Counted from the first letter of the stretch, positions 1-12,109 are shown. The stretch: 64,000 nt of DNA from Patellaria atrata CBS 101060 (GCA_010093705.1 MU006114.1:186001-250000), one strand, 5' to 3'. Numbers and translations: made by a program. The notes: generated from the sequence alone by a model not told the origin.

Positions 1-2926
1 AATCTTCAAACATCAGTTCTGACAGGCCCGACGGCGTTTTCAGTGAACAATTAGTGATCTTGAATGTATCAAACAAGCTTAGTTCTAAGTTGAGAGGGAA
101 TATATCGTTCAAATACCCTTTCTCTGCTGCTCGATGCTTCACCGGAATCGAGCGCTTTGCGTAGAACAGGAAAGCAATGTTCCCGTCATTAGAAGTACCT
201 GCACAGTTGTATCGGAAGCTGCTTATAGGTATACTGGAATGACGGGTTTGCCGCTGCATTAAGTTGATTTTTGCAGCGGTAATCTTTTAATCTCTCCGAT
301 CAGGAACGAAGACGTACAGCAGTATTTCGAGTCACTAATTCAAAATCAGTGAATTTTCTGCATGGGAATTTCAGAGTTGGCTCTGATACGATTAGCTAAG
401 CTCCGTGAACATCTTATACTGGTTCAAACTATGTAAGTATTTCCGCATAAATAAAACAAGTTTCAACAGTCCATAGATGACTTAGTGAGAAGTTGAAGTA
501 CTGCTTCAACAATGTAAAGCTGATGGGAAGGCTTCCGCGCCAGCGGAGGGCAGGGAGGGAGATGTTCGTCGTTAACTCATCAAGAATACTCATGATGAGC
601 CTGAGCATGTTCCCGTGAGGTCGAAAACAATTCCTAGGTACTAATAAATATCTTTTCATTTGTAAATGTATGAGTACTAACTTTCAGTGCTAGTGTCATG
701 CTACCCCATATCATTGACTGCTATTGACAGGATTTTCTAGTAACCACGCAAGATTGATCCACTACGTCGACCAACCCATTAAAGCATTTACCATCCCATT
801 CACTCTGAAAATGTATGCTTGGTGTCGGCCTATGTAAATCGGTACAGTGTCAATTTCCTTGTAAAGATTTTTTTATTAATCACACGGAAGATACAGTCTG
901 CAAGAGTAGGATCTATAGTAACGTCGTTTTCATCGGTTTTGTAGGGCTCCTATTAGCAATTGCACAGATGTTTCTACCAGCTCTCCAGGTATACTATACC
1001 GCCCGCCAATAGTTAGACAATTTGATTGTCTTTCAAATACACGTATCTGCATGATGATTGATTATTATAGGAGCATGACCATAGGATCTCATAAGTAGCG
1101 TTCCTAATGGCAGATAAAGGAAAGGATCTTTTCTCTTGCAGTAAAGAGGCCATCTATTCTTTCTACTCACTCGGTGTCTAAATGAACAATATCATCTCCT
1201 TTATCTAGGCTGGTAACCATCTACCACTGCACGCTTGTTGAACTGTTACGGACATGCTCTTGAGTCCGAGTATCAAAATGGTTCGATCGTCGATACGGTC
1301 AACTCCTATGTACGCTTAGGAGCACTCCGTACGTCATGGGGTCCTCTATAGAGTAGAGTCGGAAAAGCTTTGGAGAGTAGGTGTACAGCACGTTAATCAA
1401 CACCGATATGCTCCTTTTATGATTGAGAGTTGCCAGAATATTCTCTTCTATTCCATATGGAAAGACCGGAGACACTTTCAGGAGTCGCCGTAAATTACCA
1501 AATCTGTATATTTTGAAGCTTCCGCTCCTCTTCAGTATACCTCGTGCATTTTTATCTTTGCCGTTCTGGGGAGACGGAGATAACTTCGGGGGCGAGACGC
1601 AAAGAGTGGGATGAACGCCATCATCGGAAAAGGGATACTGATCAAGGCCCACAATTAAGTAGGGCTGAAGGTAGATATAAGTACTTGTGGGACCGGCATT
1701 TTCAGATGCGTTTGGTGATGAGGCATATATCAGGGGGAATGATCCGAGCGAAATGGGGAATATTAAACCACAACAGATACAAATCTGCAAGGCGGAAGGA
1801 AAAGCTAAAATGAATGATAACCTCTGATAGAAGGTGCAAGATCATTTCTCAGGTTCTACCTAGGCTGCAACATAGTAATCAAGTTTGCTCTTCTGGATTC
1901 ATAAAGCTCCAGAAAACCAGCTAATTCACTTGATTGAACCCACGCCATTCCCACCTTGTACCCCATTTACCTTTTCCAGGACTATGGGCTGTTCCACCCA
2001 ATGCACGGATATTATTGCCTTTTTGTATCTTCGTGTTTCTATCTGGATCATTGTGGCCGGTGTCAGTTCCAAGAGATTGCCTCACGACTCTAACGAACCG
2101 GTCACTCCGTATATTCCCCCAAGGCTCCAGGACGTTTGCCCTCACGTCGCTCTTGGGAGCGTGATGACCCTTAGTAGATGATAATACCATACTCGAGCCT
2201 GTTGTGCGAGTATTTGCGAGTGACAAACATCTTTTCGAGCCATCTTATCCATTTGCAGGTATCGGTGTTGAGGGTTGAGAGCATGGGGGGCGAGGACGCA
2301 TTCTCAACCTTGTGCCAGGAATATCGGCCTAACGTAATGTTTATTCTGATACCGGTAGAGGTACAGTCGTTTTCATAGTTTCAACTAGTTTTGTTCATCT
2401 CTACCGTTTTATACTTGTATCTGTACATACAGTACAAGCCACACCCGATTAACCCCTGGGGTTATAGTCTCTAGGGGCGGATCCTCCTGGAAGGGCGCAT
2501 GATTGAGGCTGAACAGGTCCCGCGCGCACCAGCCTTTCTTTAAGACAACCACAGCTCCCTGTCAATTAACTTTCACTTCCCTCTTGCGATCACTTCAGAT
2601 AATTATAAATCTCCTTGTCATGTGGTTCTAACATTCACACCATCTACCTTCCATTACTGCATTTCCGGAGTACTTTCTTGTTATCATCTGCGAACGCCTC
2701 CCCACCGTTTTGTTCTACATTTCGCCAAAGCCTCGTCGGGGAGCTTTAATTTACAATATCTGGGGTATTACTCTATTCTAAGATTCTGTACGACGCGATC
2801 TCTGATCGGATCTTAAGGCTGAATCGTTCATCTTGGGGTAGCCTCGTTCTCAGCCCATTAAAGAGCTTATACTGTACTACCACACAAAAAACTCCCCCCG
2901 GGCGAAGATCTCAGGTCTAGATCAAG
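1..2926. other. Intergenic region, no gene recognised
   Basis: Open frames here are short (longest about 160 codons at 1299-1790 on the minus strand) and none reads like a known protein or joins to another through good splice sites. I see no tRNA-like or inverted-repeat structure. The last few hundred bases should hold the promoter and 5' leader of the patatin gene that starts at 2927. Confidence 0.6.
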
Positions 2927-5053
2927 ATGGCCTTGAGTCCACCCTCGAACGCACATTCTCCCACGCGTCCTCTAAGTGTTCTGTCAAGTTCCACAATCGA
3001 ACATCAGGATGACCTACATACGGGGAGGTCTTGGGCGTCAACGGTCAAAAGCCCGTGGGATTCCATGATACTCACCCTGGATGGGGGCGGAATAAGAGGT
3101 TACTCCAGTCTGCTCATATTGAAAGAACTGATGCGCGAGGTCGCAGAGTGGGAAAACAAGTTCGAAGAGGAGGAGGGTCCGATATCCGGTACGGAAAAGA
3201 AGGTGTTTAAAGAGGAGGAATTGCTACCATGTGTATATTTCGATATGATGTATGGAACCAGTGAGTTTCCTTATTCGTACTTCCCTTAGCACATCATCCG
3301 TTGTCCTTTGGTATAATCGACGAGCTTCATTTTCCTCTACGGCAATCTAGGATTCCTAGATTGTTCTCGCATATCTCACGTATCCGTGGCGTTCCTCCAT
3401 ACAGCACGCGGTATCTTGCTTAACCTTATGTCTCCTTATTGAATTTTTGAGCAATTTACTGCTCAAAATTTGGAGAATACACTCGAAAATGCGGTACAAA
3501 GACACGAAACACGTCGAGCGTCGAGATTCCCCCTTCCTACGTCTACATATTGCTATATCATGTATGGTTCTGTACGTTTGTTGTCCATAATTTCTCTGTC
3601 AATGAAGCCGGCCTTATGGGGTGTCCTCGATGAACTAGAGGACGACGGAAAACCATCTCCACGCCTATCAGGTTTGGCGCTCATGGATTACTGTATGCTC
3701 TCTGTACATGTGCTGGGGTACTTCTAGCTTCTGGCCGTATAAGACTTTTCATCATTTGTACGGGAGGTGTACAGTAACCGACGGGTACCATTACAGACAG
3801 AGAATGAGATGGTACAAAAAGCGTACAGGATAATACACCTCAAAGTTTCTAAAACGACAAGTCACTTTGAACATGCAGCTAACTGTTCAACAGGCACGGG
3901 TGGATTAATCGCAACAATGCTCGGTCGATTACGAATGACAGTATCCCAATGTCTCACGATATACCGACGAGTCGGTGATGATCTATTCGGCCACCCACGC
4001 AAAAGAAGAATAATCCCCCTCACGACAAAATACGACCACGAGCCGCTCGAAAATGCAGTAAAACGGATCGTGAAAGAAAACTGTCCCGTCCACCCGGCCG
4101 GCGAATGTGACGGCCTCGACTGGTTCCCCTGGGACCTGGACCACGGCGACATCCTAGACTTCGACCAAGAATACGCCACCAAACCCGCCCAAATTTGCCA
4201 CTCGATCTGCCTAACCGCCACCCACAACGGCAGCATAGACGAGGCGCATCTCCTCCGCACGTATCCGCACCAGTACGTCAACATCCCCAACTGGATCACC
4301 GAGTACAACGCCGGCGCCGACCCGCTGCGCATCTGGGAGGTCACCCGCGCCACCTCTGCCGCACCCTTCTACTTCAAGATCCTCGAAGCTGACATCCGCG
4401 GCGAGATGACCGGCTTCAAGGACGGCGGCATCCGCGAAAACAACCCCTCCGGCGCGGCCTGGAGCGAGTTCATCTCCATCTATGGCGAGGAGTCCGAGCC
4501 AGGCCTCCTCCTCAGCATCGGCACGGGCCGCAGCAACGAGAACCAAGACGGCTTCGCGTCCGCGTGGCCGGGTCCCTTCGGCGAGCGCAAGATCGTGAGG
4601 AAGTGGGCGGAGAAATTCGCCGTGTTTAAGAACGTGCTGATTAAATATACCGAGGGCGAGAGTAAGCATAAAGCGATGGTCCATCAGGCGAAGGGCGAGC
4701 ATGGGTGGTATAAGCGTCTTAATGTCTCTGAGGGCTTGGAGAAGATGAAGTTGGATAATTGGGAGAAGGGCAGTTGGAGGGATCCCCGGACGGGGGAGGA
4801 GAAAGTGGTGCCGGGTGGAAAGAGTTTGACGCGCATGGAGGAGGCGACGGGGAGGTATTTGAGTAGAGAAAGGAATAGACGGTTTGATACGTATGCGGCG
4901 CCGAGCGTTATGGTCAGCCAGGTTGCGGAGAAGCTTGTTAGGCAGAGACGGGCGAGGGAGCGGACGAGGGAGACGGATCCGGTACGCTGGGAGAGGTTCG
5001 TGGGCGCGTTGTTGAGGCCGGAACCGGCTGCCGTGGTGGTGGAGTCGCCTTAG
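2927..5053 (+). CDS. Patatin-like phospholipase (acyl hydrolase)
   Basis: Predicted to hydrolyse acyl esters of phospholipids or other lipids with a Ser-Asp dyad. Two exons, 2927-3260 and 3894-5053, give 497 residues. Seen: the oxyanion-hole motif DGGGIRG at about residues 52-58, the nucleophile elbow GTSTG with Ser112, and the DGGIRENNP block with the likely catalytic Asp near 288. A basic tail (about 450-485) follows. No signal peptide or clear membrane helix. The first 40 residues are Ser/Pro-rich and poorly constrained. The Ser112 codon is split by the intron: exon 1 ends in A and exon 2 begins with GC, which restores the motif exactly. That intron is 633 bp, very long for this genome. 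Fungal patatins of this type are soluble or membrane-associated lipid hydrolases; the substrate cannot be told from sequence. Convergent with the next gene. Confidence 0.88.
3261..3893 (+). other. Unusually long intron inside the patatin gene
   Basis: Donor GTGAGT at 3261 and acceptor CAG ending at 3893. Joining the flanks rebuilds the patatin nucleophile motif, so the borders are firm. It is roughly ten times longer than most introns in this window. It contains an open frame at 3470-3727 that is not in frame with a simple exon insertion and includes a peptide resembling no domain I can name. It could be a degenerate insertion, a nested exon used in another isoform, or simply a long intron. 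Confidence 0.65.
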
Positions 5054-5879
5054 GGATCTGGATTCGGTGATGGAGCTGCGTGATGGTGTGTGTGTGTGGT
5101 GTGGATATTTGATACCCCCCTTTTGAATGAACTTTGCATTAGCGTTTGGAGAGCATTTGGACGGGATGGGTAATGTGATGTATCTGTCTATCTGTACGGG
5201 AATGGTACTCATTTACGATATCAGAACCTTGGTGTATGGACCGACTCCACTTTGTGCGTCTGCGCTGTACGGCCTGCTCTGGCCGATCTAGTATAGGAGA
5301 CGTTCGTCTATGTTTGACGTATATAGTTGGGTAAAGCACGTATATCGGCGCAATGGGGCAGAATCCAAAATATAGAATACCCGAGAAAACTCTACATGGA
5401 GAGATTCTATCGTACCTTGGCGATATCTATCATATCTAAATGCTTACACAAAATATATGAGGTCCACCTACGACCCAGAATAAAACCGCAAAAACCACAC
5501 CGATATGCGCCTCGCTCCGTTCGTAAGACATTATCCGTGATCATAAAAATAACATGAGAGGAGAGACGTACGTCCATAGACCTACCGAGCATCCAGAGCT
5601 GGGTAGAAAGCGTCGAGTAAGAGAGATATATAAAAAAAAGGGGGGGCCGGGGAGGTGTGGTGGGTTAGTAAATAGGATATACCGGATAAACCAACGAGCT
5701 CCTAAAAACCCCCGCTCAACCAAGAAGAAAAACACAGAGAGGAGTAGCCAGTATCGAGCGCACAAACGCACAAAACAGTAAGGTGAAATCATCTACGAGC
5801 GTGTCCATCCCATCCAAGCATACCCTCAAATTGCCAAGATAACCACCAAAACCCCTAGTCGACAAAAATTAAGGGGGAT
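5054..5879. other. Convergent intergenic region
   Basis: Lies between the 3' ends of the patatin gene and the minus-strand gene ending at 5880. It holds an A-run followed by a G-run near 5632-5648. Short open frames on both strands have no recognisable content. It presumably carries both 3' UTRs. Confidence 0.55.
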
Positions 5880-7730
5880 TTAGACCTCCCCCCAGACCCC
5901 AACCGCGCTCTCGGTCCCCACGGTCCTCGCGCTCCCGGCTAGATCCCAGTAGTGTCTACTACTGCCCTTACTCTTACTCTTCCTCGTGCTCTGAGACGCG
6001 CAGCTAGACCGGCTAGTCGGCATCATGGGGGTATATCTATGTTTCTTATTCACATTCCCGCTCGCGCTCTGCAGCTGTTCTCTAGCGGACGTGGAAGTAC
6101 GATACTCATTCTCATTTTCGAGTTCGTTAGCCAAAGGATGAAGCCGTCTGATCATCTGCGCTCTCCTGCCGGCCTCTTCTACACGCTTGACCTGCGCCAC
6201 AGTGACCGGGATGGTGTGTCTTGGAGCCGAGGGGGTGGTAGTGGAGGAAAGGGAGGAGGAGGATGGAGGACGCGAGGAGAAGCGGTTGACGAGGAAGGAG
6301 AAGACCATTTTTACGTCAAAGTCTTTTTCCCAGTATGCTCTTTCCGTCTCCATGTCGCGGGCTGCGTGATTCGCGAGCGGGGATGGATTTTTGGGGGTTG
6401 AGTCGAGGTCCGGGGTTGGATCTGTGTCGATGCCCCAGTGGGATACTTCATTTACCAGAGGTGGAGAGGCGGTGAGAGTAGGGGCGAAGAGGTGGGCTGT
6501 TGTGGTTGAGATGGGGGATGACGTGTTGATATTGTTGAATGAAGCTGTTGAGGTCGAAATGGGGTTTAGGTTGTCTATGTTTGTTCCTGACAGTCCAGCG
6601 TAGAGTGACGGTTCTTGCGTGCGGAGGTACGTAGTAAAAGCTCCAGGATGTTCGGAAAGCTGGTTGACTATGATACCTAGCTCTCGTGCTATACGCTGCA
6701 GAAGCTTATATTCCCAGTTCTGTACGTCATAGGTCGTGAGTTCCTGGCCTTCGGGGACTTCAGGTAGAGATAATGTTGTAGAGGTAGATGGTCCTTGTGC
6801 TCGTATCTCTTCCGGTAACGCTTCTCCAAATATGACGGAAAGAAGATCCTCATCAATCCCAATCAAATCCCTAATCCTCTTCGTGAAACGTTGCCAAAAG
6901 TTCTCCCTCTCATTCGCCTCTTCTGCTCCTTCAGCTCCCACTGACACCGTTGTTACCGCCGCTAACTTCGATCTTCGGGTAGGCATCGTTTCTGTGAGAT
7001 GGGCACTGTCCCTCCGATTTCGATTAATGTTCCTCGTACTCAACCTCCTCCTCCGTCTCGTCTCCCTCTCCACCTCTTCTAAAAGTGCCAAACTCTGCTC
7101 CATCCTCCACTTCTCAATCCGTTTCGTCCTTTCATCTTCCTCATCCACCTGCTCCTCTTGCATCGTATCTAATCTCTTCTGTACACTCGACCTCCTTCTA
7201 TGCAATCTTCTCCGTGGATTATACCGCTCGAACTGCCAAAGATGCTCTTGAATGGCTTCATTCGTGCCGAAAGTCCCTAGCCCATCGTGCGTAGGGAGCA
7301 CGCCAGGGTGTCTATCACTTTCGTCTAAGCGCCGAATAGGGGCACTGTATTCGGACGGCTCATGGAAGGCGTGCAAGCCGTCGTCTAGGCTGTCGAGCTC
7401 CCCCTCCTCCTCTTCATCACCGTAGATTGTTTCTCCATCCTGGCCCTCGCCGTGTCGGTCAGAATGCGCGGCAGTATCTAGAGAGCCGAAGTCACTGAGC
7501 CGTGATAGACCTGCGGTACGAGGTGTACGTTCGGTAGATGTGGTGTGGGTTCTCGTGAGGGTCGAGGGAGCGGCAACGGAGGGAGAGAAGAGGACCCATT
7601 CTTCAGATTCTTCTAGAGCGCGTTTCCGTTGTGGAGAGGCGGCGGAGAGCTCTGCAGGTTGTGGTGTAGGAGAGGAGTAGGAGGGCCGTCGTAGGGGAGG
7701 GGGCCGGTGTTGGGTTTGTTGGAATGCCAT
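5880..7730 (-). CDS. Conserved ascomycete protein of unknown function, largely disordered
   Basis: A single open frame of 616 residues. I cannot assign a domain. Seen in order: a Pro/Ser/Thr-rich N-terminus with the short motif EEWVLFSP at about 43-50; an acidic stretch near 104-117; a charged, Arg-rich helical segment at about 198-242 that may form a coiled coil and could act as a nuclear signal; a block at 278-303 (starting FWQRFTKRIRDLIG) and another at about 334-369 (starting YDVQNWEYK) that look like the ordered, conserved parts; then a long Ser/Thr-rich, low-complexity C-terminus. The EEWVLFSP motif and these two blocks are the best handles for finding orthologues. No signal peptide or membrane segment. 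The length of uninterrupted frame and the codon use favour a real gene. Confidence 0.7.
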   Translation of the reverse strand: MAFQQTQHRPPPLRRPSYSSPTPQPAELSAASPQRKRALEESEEWVLFSPSVAAPSTLTRTHTTSTERTPRTAGLSRLSDFGSLDTAAHSDRHGEGQDGETIYGDEEEEGELDSLDDGLHAFHEPSEYSAPIRRLDESDRHPGVLPTHDGLGTFGTNEAIQEHLWQFERYNPRRRLHRRRSSVQKRLDTMQEEQVDEEDERTKRIEKWRMEQSLALLEEVERETRRRRRLSTRNINRNRRDSAHLTETMPTRRSKLAAVTTVSVGAEGAEEANERENFWQRFTKRIRDLIGIDEDLLSVIFGEALPEEIRAQGPSTSTTLSLPEVPEGQELTTYDVQNWEYKLLQRIARELGIIVNQLSEHPGAFTTYLRTQEPSLYAGLSGTNIDNLNPISTSTASFNNINTSSPISTTTAHLFAPTLTASPPLVNEVSHWGIDTDPTPDLDSTPKNPSPLANHAARDMETERAYWEKDFDVKMVFSFLVNRFSSRPPSSSSLSSTTTPSAPRHTIPVTVAQVKRVEEAGRRAQMIRRLHPLANELENENEYRTSTSAREQLQSASGNVNKKHRYTPMMPTSRSSCASQSTRKSKSKGSSRHYWDLAGSARTVGTESAVGVWGEV

Positions 7731-9312
7731 TGTTATTATACGTTCTCCTAATGTATAGTGATAGGTACTCCTGAAGATAGGTATGCTGGTGTATATTAGG
7801 GGAATAGGTATAGTTATATCGGGTATATGGCTGATGAAGGAGGTATTCTAGGTCCAGGACTTCGGCGGGAGATATAAGATGCCTGTATAGCAAGCTGATT
7901 TGCTCCTGGGAGCCTCTATGAAATGCAGGTGCGGTTGCGGGTTTTGTCTAAGAAACAGTGATGACAACCATGTCTCTCATAGAGTCCAGTACAGTGCGCC
8001 GTATCCGTAAGGAATAATAAGCAAAGTACAAGTACAGTCAATATACGTCAATTTGTGCCTCCTCAATAGGATTCGCAGGATCTGGTGACCAAATGGCGAC
8101 TTTAGGGTATGCTTGTTCCTCGTAGTTGACAGAAGCTCCAGCAACCAATATCAAGCTCAACGCTAAGGGGCGCGTATGATGCAGATGACCTGTCACGGTG
8201 AAAGAAAGAACAGTGAGGTAAAACAGAACAGTCTTCGATGTAAGGCAGTCAAATACTGATATACAAGTTTGTGGAGTAAGGCGGGAAAGGGTCAGACAAA
8301 AGTCCGTTGGGCGGTCTTGTCTCTCGCAACATTTCTTGTTGTCGCAAGGCAAAGGCAAGGTAAGGGAAGGGGCTGGCTGGCGTGGGTTGAATGCTGTGAT
8401 AGATTTTCCGCTATACCTGAATGAGCTTAGAAAGGTCATGTTTCGGATCCCTAATCCGTCTCTAGCGTGCCCGATAGATGACGCTTGGGTAATATCGATA
8501 ACGATAATGAAACTAATTATAAACTTGCTCCCAATTCTCATCTCTTCACAGACACTTTTCCTATATTTATTTATTTAATACGATACACATCAACAGCAAG
8601 ACATTGTTCCCATCTATCTCATCTCACTGTCTAGCTTATCCCCCGTCTCAGCTTCAAATTGATTGACAAACATATCTCAGCACTCAGTCCCTAATTCATC
8701 CTTCCAACTCCAATCCCCCTGCCCCTCATCAGCCCTACTGTTTATCCCACCGCACTCCGCTCCAGCAATTGGACAACTGCGCAAGAAACGAAAATCTCCC
8801 ACTTCCCTGGTTCGGTGCAGTATCCAGGATGATCAATTTATCAGTGACTCATCTTACATGTCTCATGGAGGTACTTTCCTCTTATTCGTCGTTCGAAAGC
8901 TGATGGGATGATGACTGTACAGCATAATTTCGAAATGCGGTGCTGACGGGATGTGCATTCTCGTGTCAGAGAAACTTAGGGTCCTTACACCGTAGTTCAG
9001 GTCGGTCTGTCTGGTGTAGCTTCTGACTGGCGTGATATTTTTATGATCGAATACCACAAGTCCTTTACTCTATCGTTTGAGGGTCATACACATCATCTAT
9101 TATCATAACCCCTGATTGGCACGTATCAAGTTGCTGGAACAGAATATGCGGAAATCCTTGCTACAGGACCGACCGATCAGCTATATACACTTATCGGTTT
9201 ACCCCTAACATATTCCCATCTCCGACTCTCAAGCAAAGGCATAACCCAGAGCACAAATATACGCCATCCATGCCTTAGTTCAACTCAACCTCCCACAACC
9301 AATATCTCACGT
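7731..9312. other. Intergenic region with the promoter of the 616-residue gene
   Basis: The right part borders the 3' end of the uL16 gene and the left part should drive the minus-strand gene starting at 7730. An ATG-initiated minus-strand frame at 8038-8541 (167 codons, some Cys) has a hydrophobic start but no family resemblance, so I do not call it a gene. Nothing else recognised. Confidence 0.5.
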
Positions 9313-10285
9313 CTATGCCTCAGCGGAGAAAGCATCGGGGAATCTCTTGATATTGTCGGCAAGCTTGCCATGGTTGCTGAGGAACTGGACGTAAGCACCA
9401 TCGACCTTGAAACGGCCCTCCTGGCGCTTAGCGATATACTCTTCGCGACGGAGGGGGGTGAAACCCCAGTTCTTGGAGACGATGATCTTTTGTCGGCCGG
9501 GGAACTTGTACTGGGAGCGGCGGAGGGCCTCGATGGCGGTAGCGCGGTGCGAGTCCCTGGTGCGGACGGAGAGGATGATCTGGCCGATGTTGACACGGGC
9601 GACGGTGCCGTTGGGTTTACCGAACGCGCCGCGCATGCCTGTTTGCAGCCTATCGGCGCCGGCGCACGACAACATTTTGTTGATGCGGATGACGTGATAA
9701 GGATGGGCGCGGACACGCATGTGGAAACCTTCCTTTCCAGCGACCTTGACGAGGTATCTTTCGATCTCGAGTTAGTACTAGTTTTTCGGTTTACGATAGT
9801 GTGTGAGGTTGCCGGAAGGGAAGGATTAGGCTCTGTGACTCTCTTCCTTCCTATCTCGCAGTAGTTGGGTTTCAAGGTGTGAACTCACTTGTTGGCGCAA
9901 ATACGGGCGGCTTCGAGCGCTTCGGAGCTTAGCTGCTCATACTCGTTGGAGACAAGGTGAATGCACTATGTGATATGTGAGTTTCCGATTTGTAGGATGT
10001 TGCGCTTCGGCGTAGACTTACTAGAGGGAACTCATCGACGTTCGCGCGCTTCCTTCCAAGATCGAAGATACGGATCTTAGGGTCTGGCACACCACGGTTG
10101 AAGCGAGACTTCGGATACGGCTATGAGGCATCTTGTCAGTGATCATTCAACAAAGGTGATTTTGATTACAGCCAGAGCGCTTTATGTGTTCTCTTCGGGT
10201 AGATGAATGAGGAAGCGCTGAAGCGTTGAAAAGGTCTCACCTTGTTCTTGCAGTAACGATAACATCTAGCTGGGCGGCGGGCCAT
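9313..10285 (-). CDS. RPL10: 60S ribosomal protein L10 (uL16)
   Basis: Large-subunit protein that helps shape the peptidyl-transferase region and is added late in cytoplasmic 60S maturation. Four exons on the minus strand, 10285-10241, 10120-10022, 9965-9889 and 9757-9313, join in frame to 221 residues, the usual eukaryotic length. The protein starts [20 protein letters not shown] and ends near FPDAFSAEA, and the middle carries the family's conserved blocks ([45 protein letters not shown]). The start ATG is fixed by this very conserved N-terminus, which is encoded by a 45-nt first exon. The next gene upstream on the same strand is eL30, whose stop lies about 350 bp away, so each gene probably has its own promoter. 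Confidence 0.97.
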
Positions 10286-10635
10286 TTCGACGGTATTTCA
10301 GGTATGTATTATCGTGGTATGAAAGAAGTGAGGTTGAACGGGGCCCCCGAGGGTTTTGAGGTCACTGATCGAATTTCTAAGCAAGGTGGTTTTGGTGGCG
10401 GAGTCCCACAAAGGGTAAGCTAAGCGAGCGGACTCAAAATTGCCCCGACTGTCTCACATAACGGATGAATTTTGAATTTAAACAATCAATAATAATTTCA
10501 ACAGTGAGTCACAGCATATTCACAGAGAGATCAAGTTGGTAGATATGTGCATTGGTATCATTGGCTTCATTTTGTTTTATAGTATCATTGACCTATACTG
10601 GCAACCCATAGAACCTCGAAATTGCCTCACAACAT
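10286..10635. promoter_or_regulatory. Presumed uL16 promoter between two ribosomal protein genes
   Basis: A 350-bp spacer between the eL30 stop and the uL16 start, both genes on the minus strand. It must contain the eL30 3' UTR and the uL16 promoter and leader. I see no motif that I can name with confidence. Confidence 0.45.
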
Positions 10636-11313
10636 CTATGCTTGAGTGCTTAGGATATCCGAGTCACCGGCATCGATGATTGCCATGGTACTGCATCTGA
10701 ACAGCTTACCGCAGGCGGTACCGAGCTCAATCTGTATGCATTGGAGAGTTAGCATTCGCTTTCACCCTCCGAAGTCCAAATCGAGACCTCTTCTCAGGGT
10801 GAGCAAAATTCTCAGAATGAGGACCTGCAGTCACGACCGCTTTCATGCGGATTGTACCAGTATAGTGCTTCTTGCAACTTCCTGCACCCCAAGACCAGAC
10901 TTCTAGAAATGGGCGTAACTTACGTTTGAACCAGCGAAGTGGTGGACTGACGTCTTGGCCAACATAGCTATTGGGAGTCAGTTTTGAATTTCTAAAATAT
11001 CCGTGCTGGTATGATCTTACAGTAATATTCGAGCTCAGACTTGCGGAGAGCAGGAGTGTTGCCCGCAATGATAACGAGCTTGGCCTTGCCAGAACGGAGA
11101 GACTTGAGGGTGGACTTATATCCAAGAACGACTGAACAACTTGTAATTAGCTCTGGGCATTCTCGAGAGTCCAAAGATGTTTGAAAATACTAAATCAGAA
11201 GTCAGAATGTTCTCTTCAGCTCGTAAATACATGACATACCCTTTACCAGACTTCATCACCAAAGCCAAACGACTGTTGATGGAGTCGGCGGTCTTGGTCT
11301 TCTTTGGTGCCAT
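10636..11313 (-). CDS. RPL30: 60S ribosomal protein L30 (eL30)
   Basis: Small RNA-binding protein of the large subunit. Minus-strand exons: 11313-11240, 11131-11021, 10967-10924 and 10731-10636. The conserved text is clear: [78 protein letters not shown], ending [12 protein letters not shown]. Exons 2-4 join perfectly. The first junction does not: exon 1 ends AAAGG before GTATGT, which leaves the frame one base off when joined to the expected acceptor at 11131. Either one G of the GGG run at 11239-11241 is an assembly error, or an upstream acceptor is used so that exon 2 starts at 11139, which is in frame but inserts three residues (Gly-Cys-Ser). Divergent from the coiled-coil gene at 12110. 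Confidence 0.93.
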
Positions 11314-12109
11314 CTTTGCGCGTCAGGATATGAGATAAACTTCCTGAGAAGTGTTTGATGCGCTCCGGTTGATCTGGAAAGTAAAGAAAATAGGGAAGGT
11401 TTGATGTAGTGTGAGATATCTAGAATACGATATTCAGCAAAGCGAAGAAAATGTGTAGAGTCGCTAAGAGGGAAGCTAGTCCTGAAACAAATGCTAAGCG
11501 AGAAAAGATCAAACAGGACAATTTATGCAAACAAGGCAAATAAAATCGTCCTCAATGTGCCCCTACTGTATTAGAATGGTGAAGGAAACCTGTAATTCCT
11601 GTGGTCTGAAGATTATAGGACGTCACTTAAGAAGACGCTTCCTTCTCCTATTGACAAAAACCGGGCAATCATGACTTAACTTCCCCCATGATATTGTAAG
11701 TTTCAGCTCGTGCTGAACCAAAGGGAGACCAGTATGGGGATTTTATGTAAGCATCCCCCTAGGGTTATGGTGTGCATACCTTGGTCCAAGCTGTCTCTAT
11801 GAAACAACGGCAAATTAATGCAACACGATCCCTATCGTTACACTGTTTTCTAAGACTTGCAGGTCCTACTTCGCGACTTCGCGTCTTGATCTCTAATCGT
11901 ACATGATTTAGGCTTCCCATTATATTTGTTGGGTTCTAAACCCCTACAAACACACTGCTGCTTCTGTACAGTGCAATACACAGCCTGGTCGATTGTCGTA
12001 CTATTCTTAGCAGTCATCGATCTTACAGTTTTGAGTAAATGCGCTGATAACCTGGCACGTCTTCATATAATCTTATACTGTAAAGACGTAAATTCCGGGA
12101 TCGCACACG
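11314..12109. promoter_or_regulatory. Divergent intergenic region
   Basis: Separates the eL30 gene (minus) from the coiled-coil gene (plus), so it should hold both promoters. Pyrimidine- and A-rich patches are present. No gene or named motif recognised. Confidence 0.45.

Noticed and set aside
4211-5212. Minus-strand frame of 333 codons opposite the patatin gene.
   Set aside because: A shadow frame with Arg/His/Pro-rich text produced by GC-rich codons of the patatin on the other strand.
8038-8541. Minus-strand frame of 167 codons with a hydrophobic start and several Cys, resembling a small secreted protein.
   Set aside because: No family resemblance, pyrimidine-rich promoter-like composition in the middle, and chance frames of this length are common in the window.
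10121-10240. Possible box C/D snoRNA in the first uL16 intron (ATGATCA and CTGA-like boxes).
   Set aside because: The boxes are adjacent rather than separated, the C box has a mismatch, and no terminal stem is visible.
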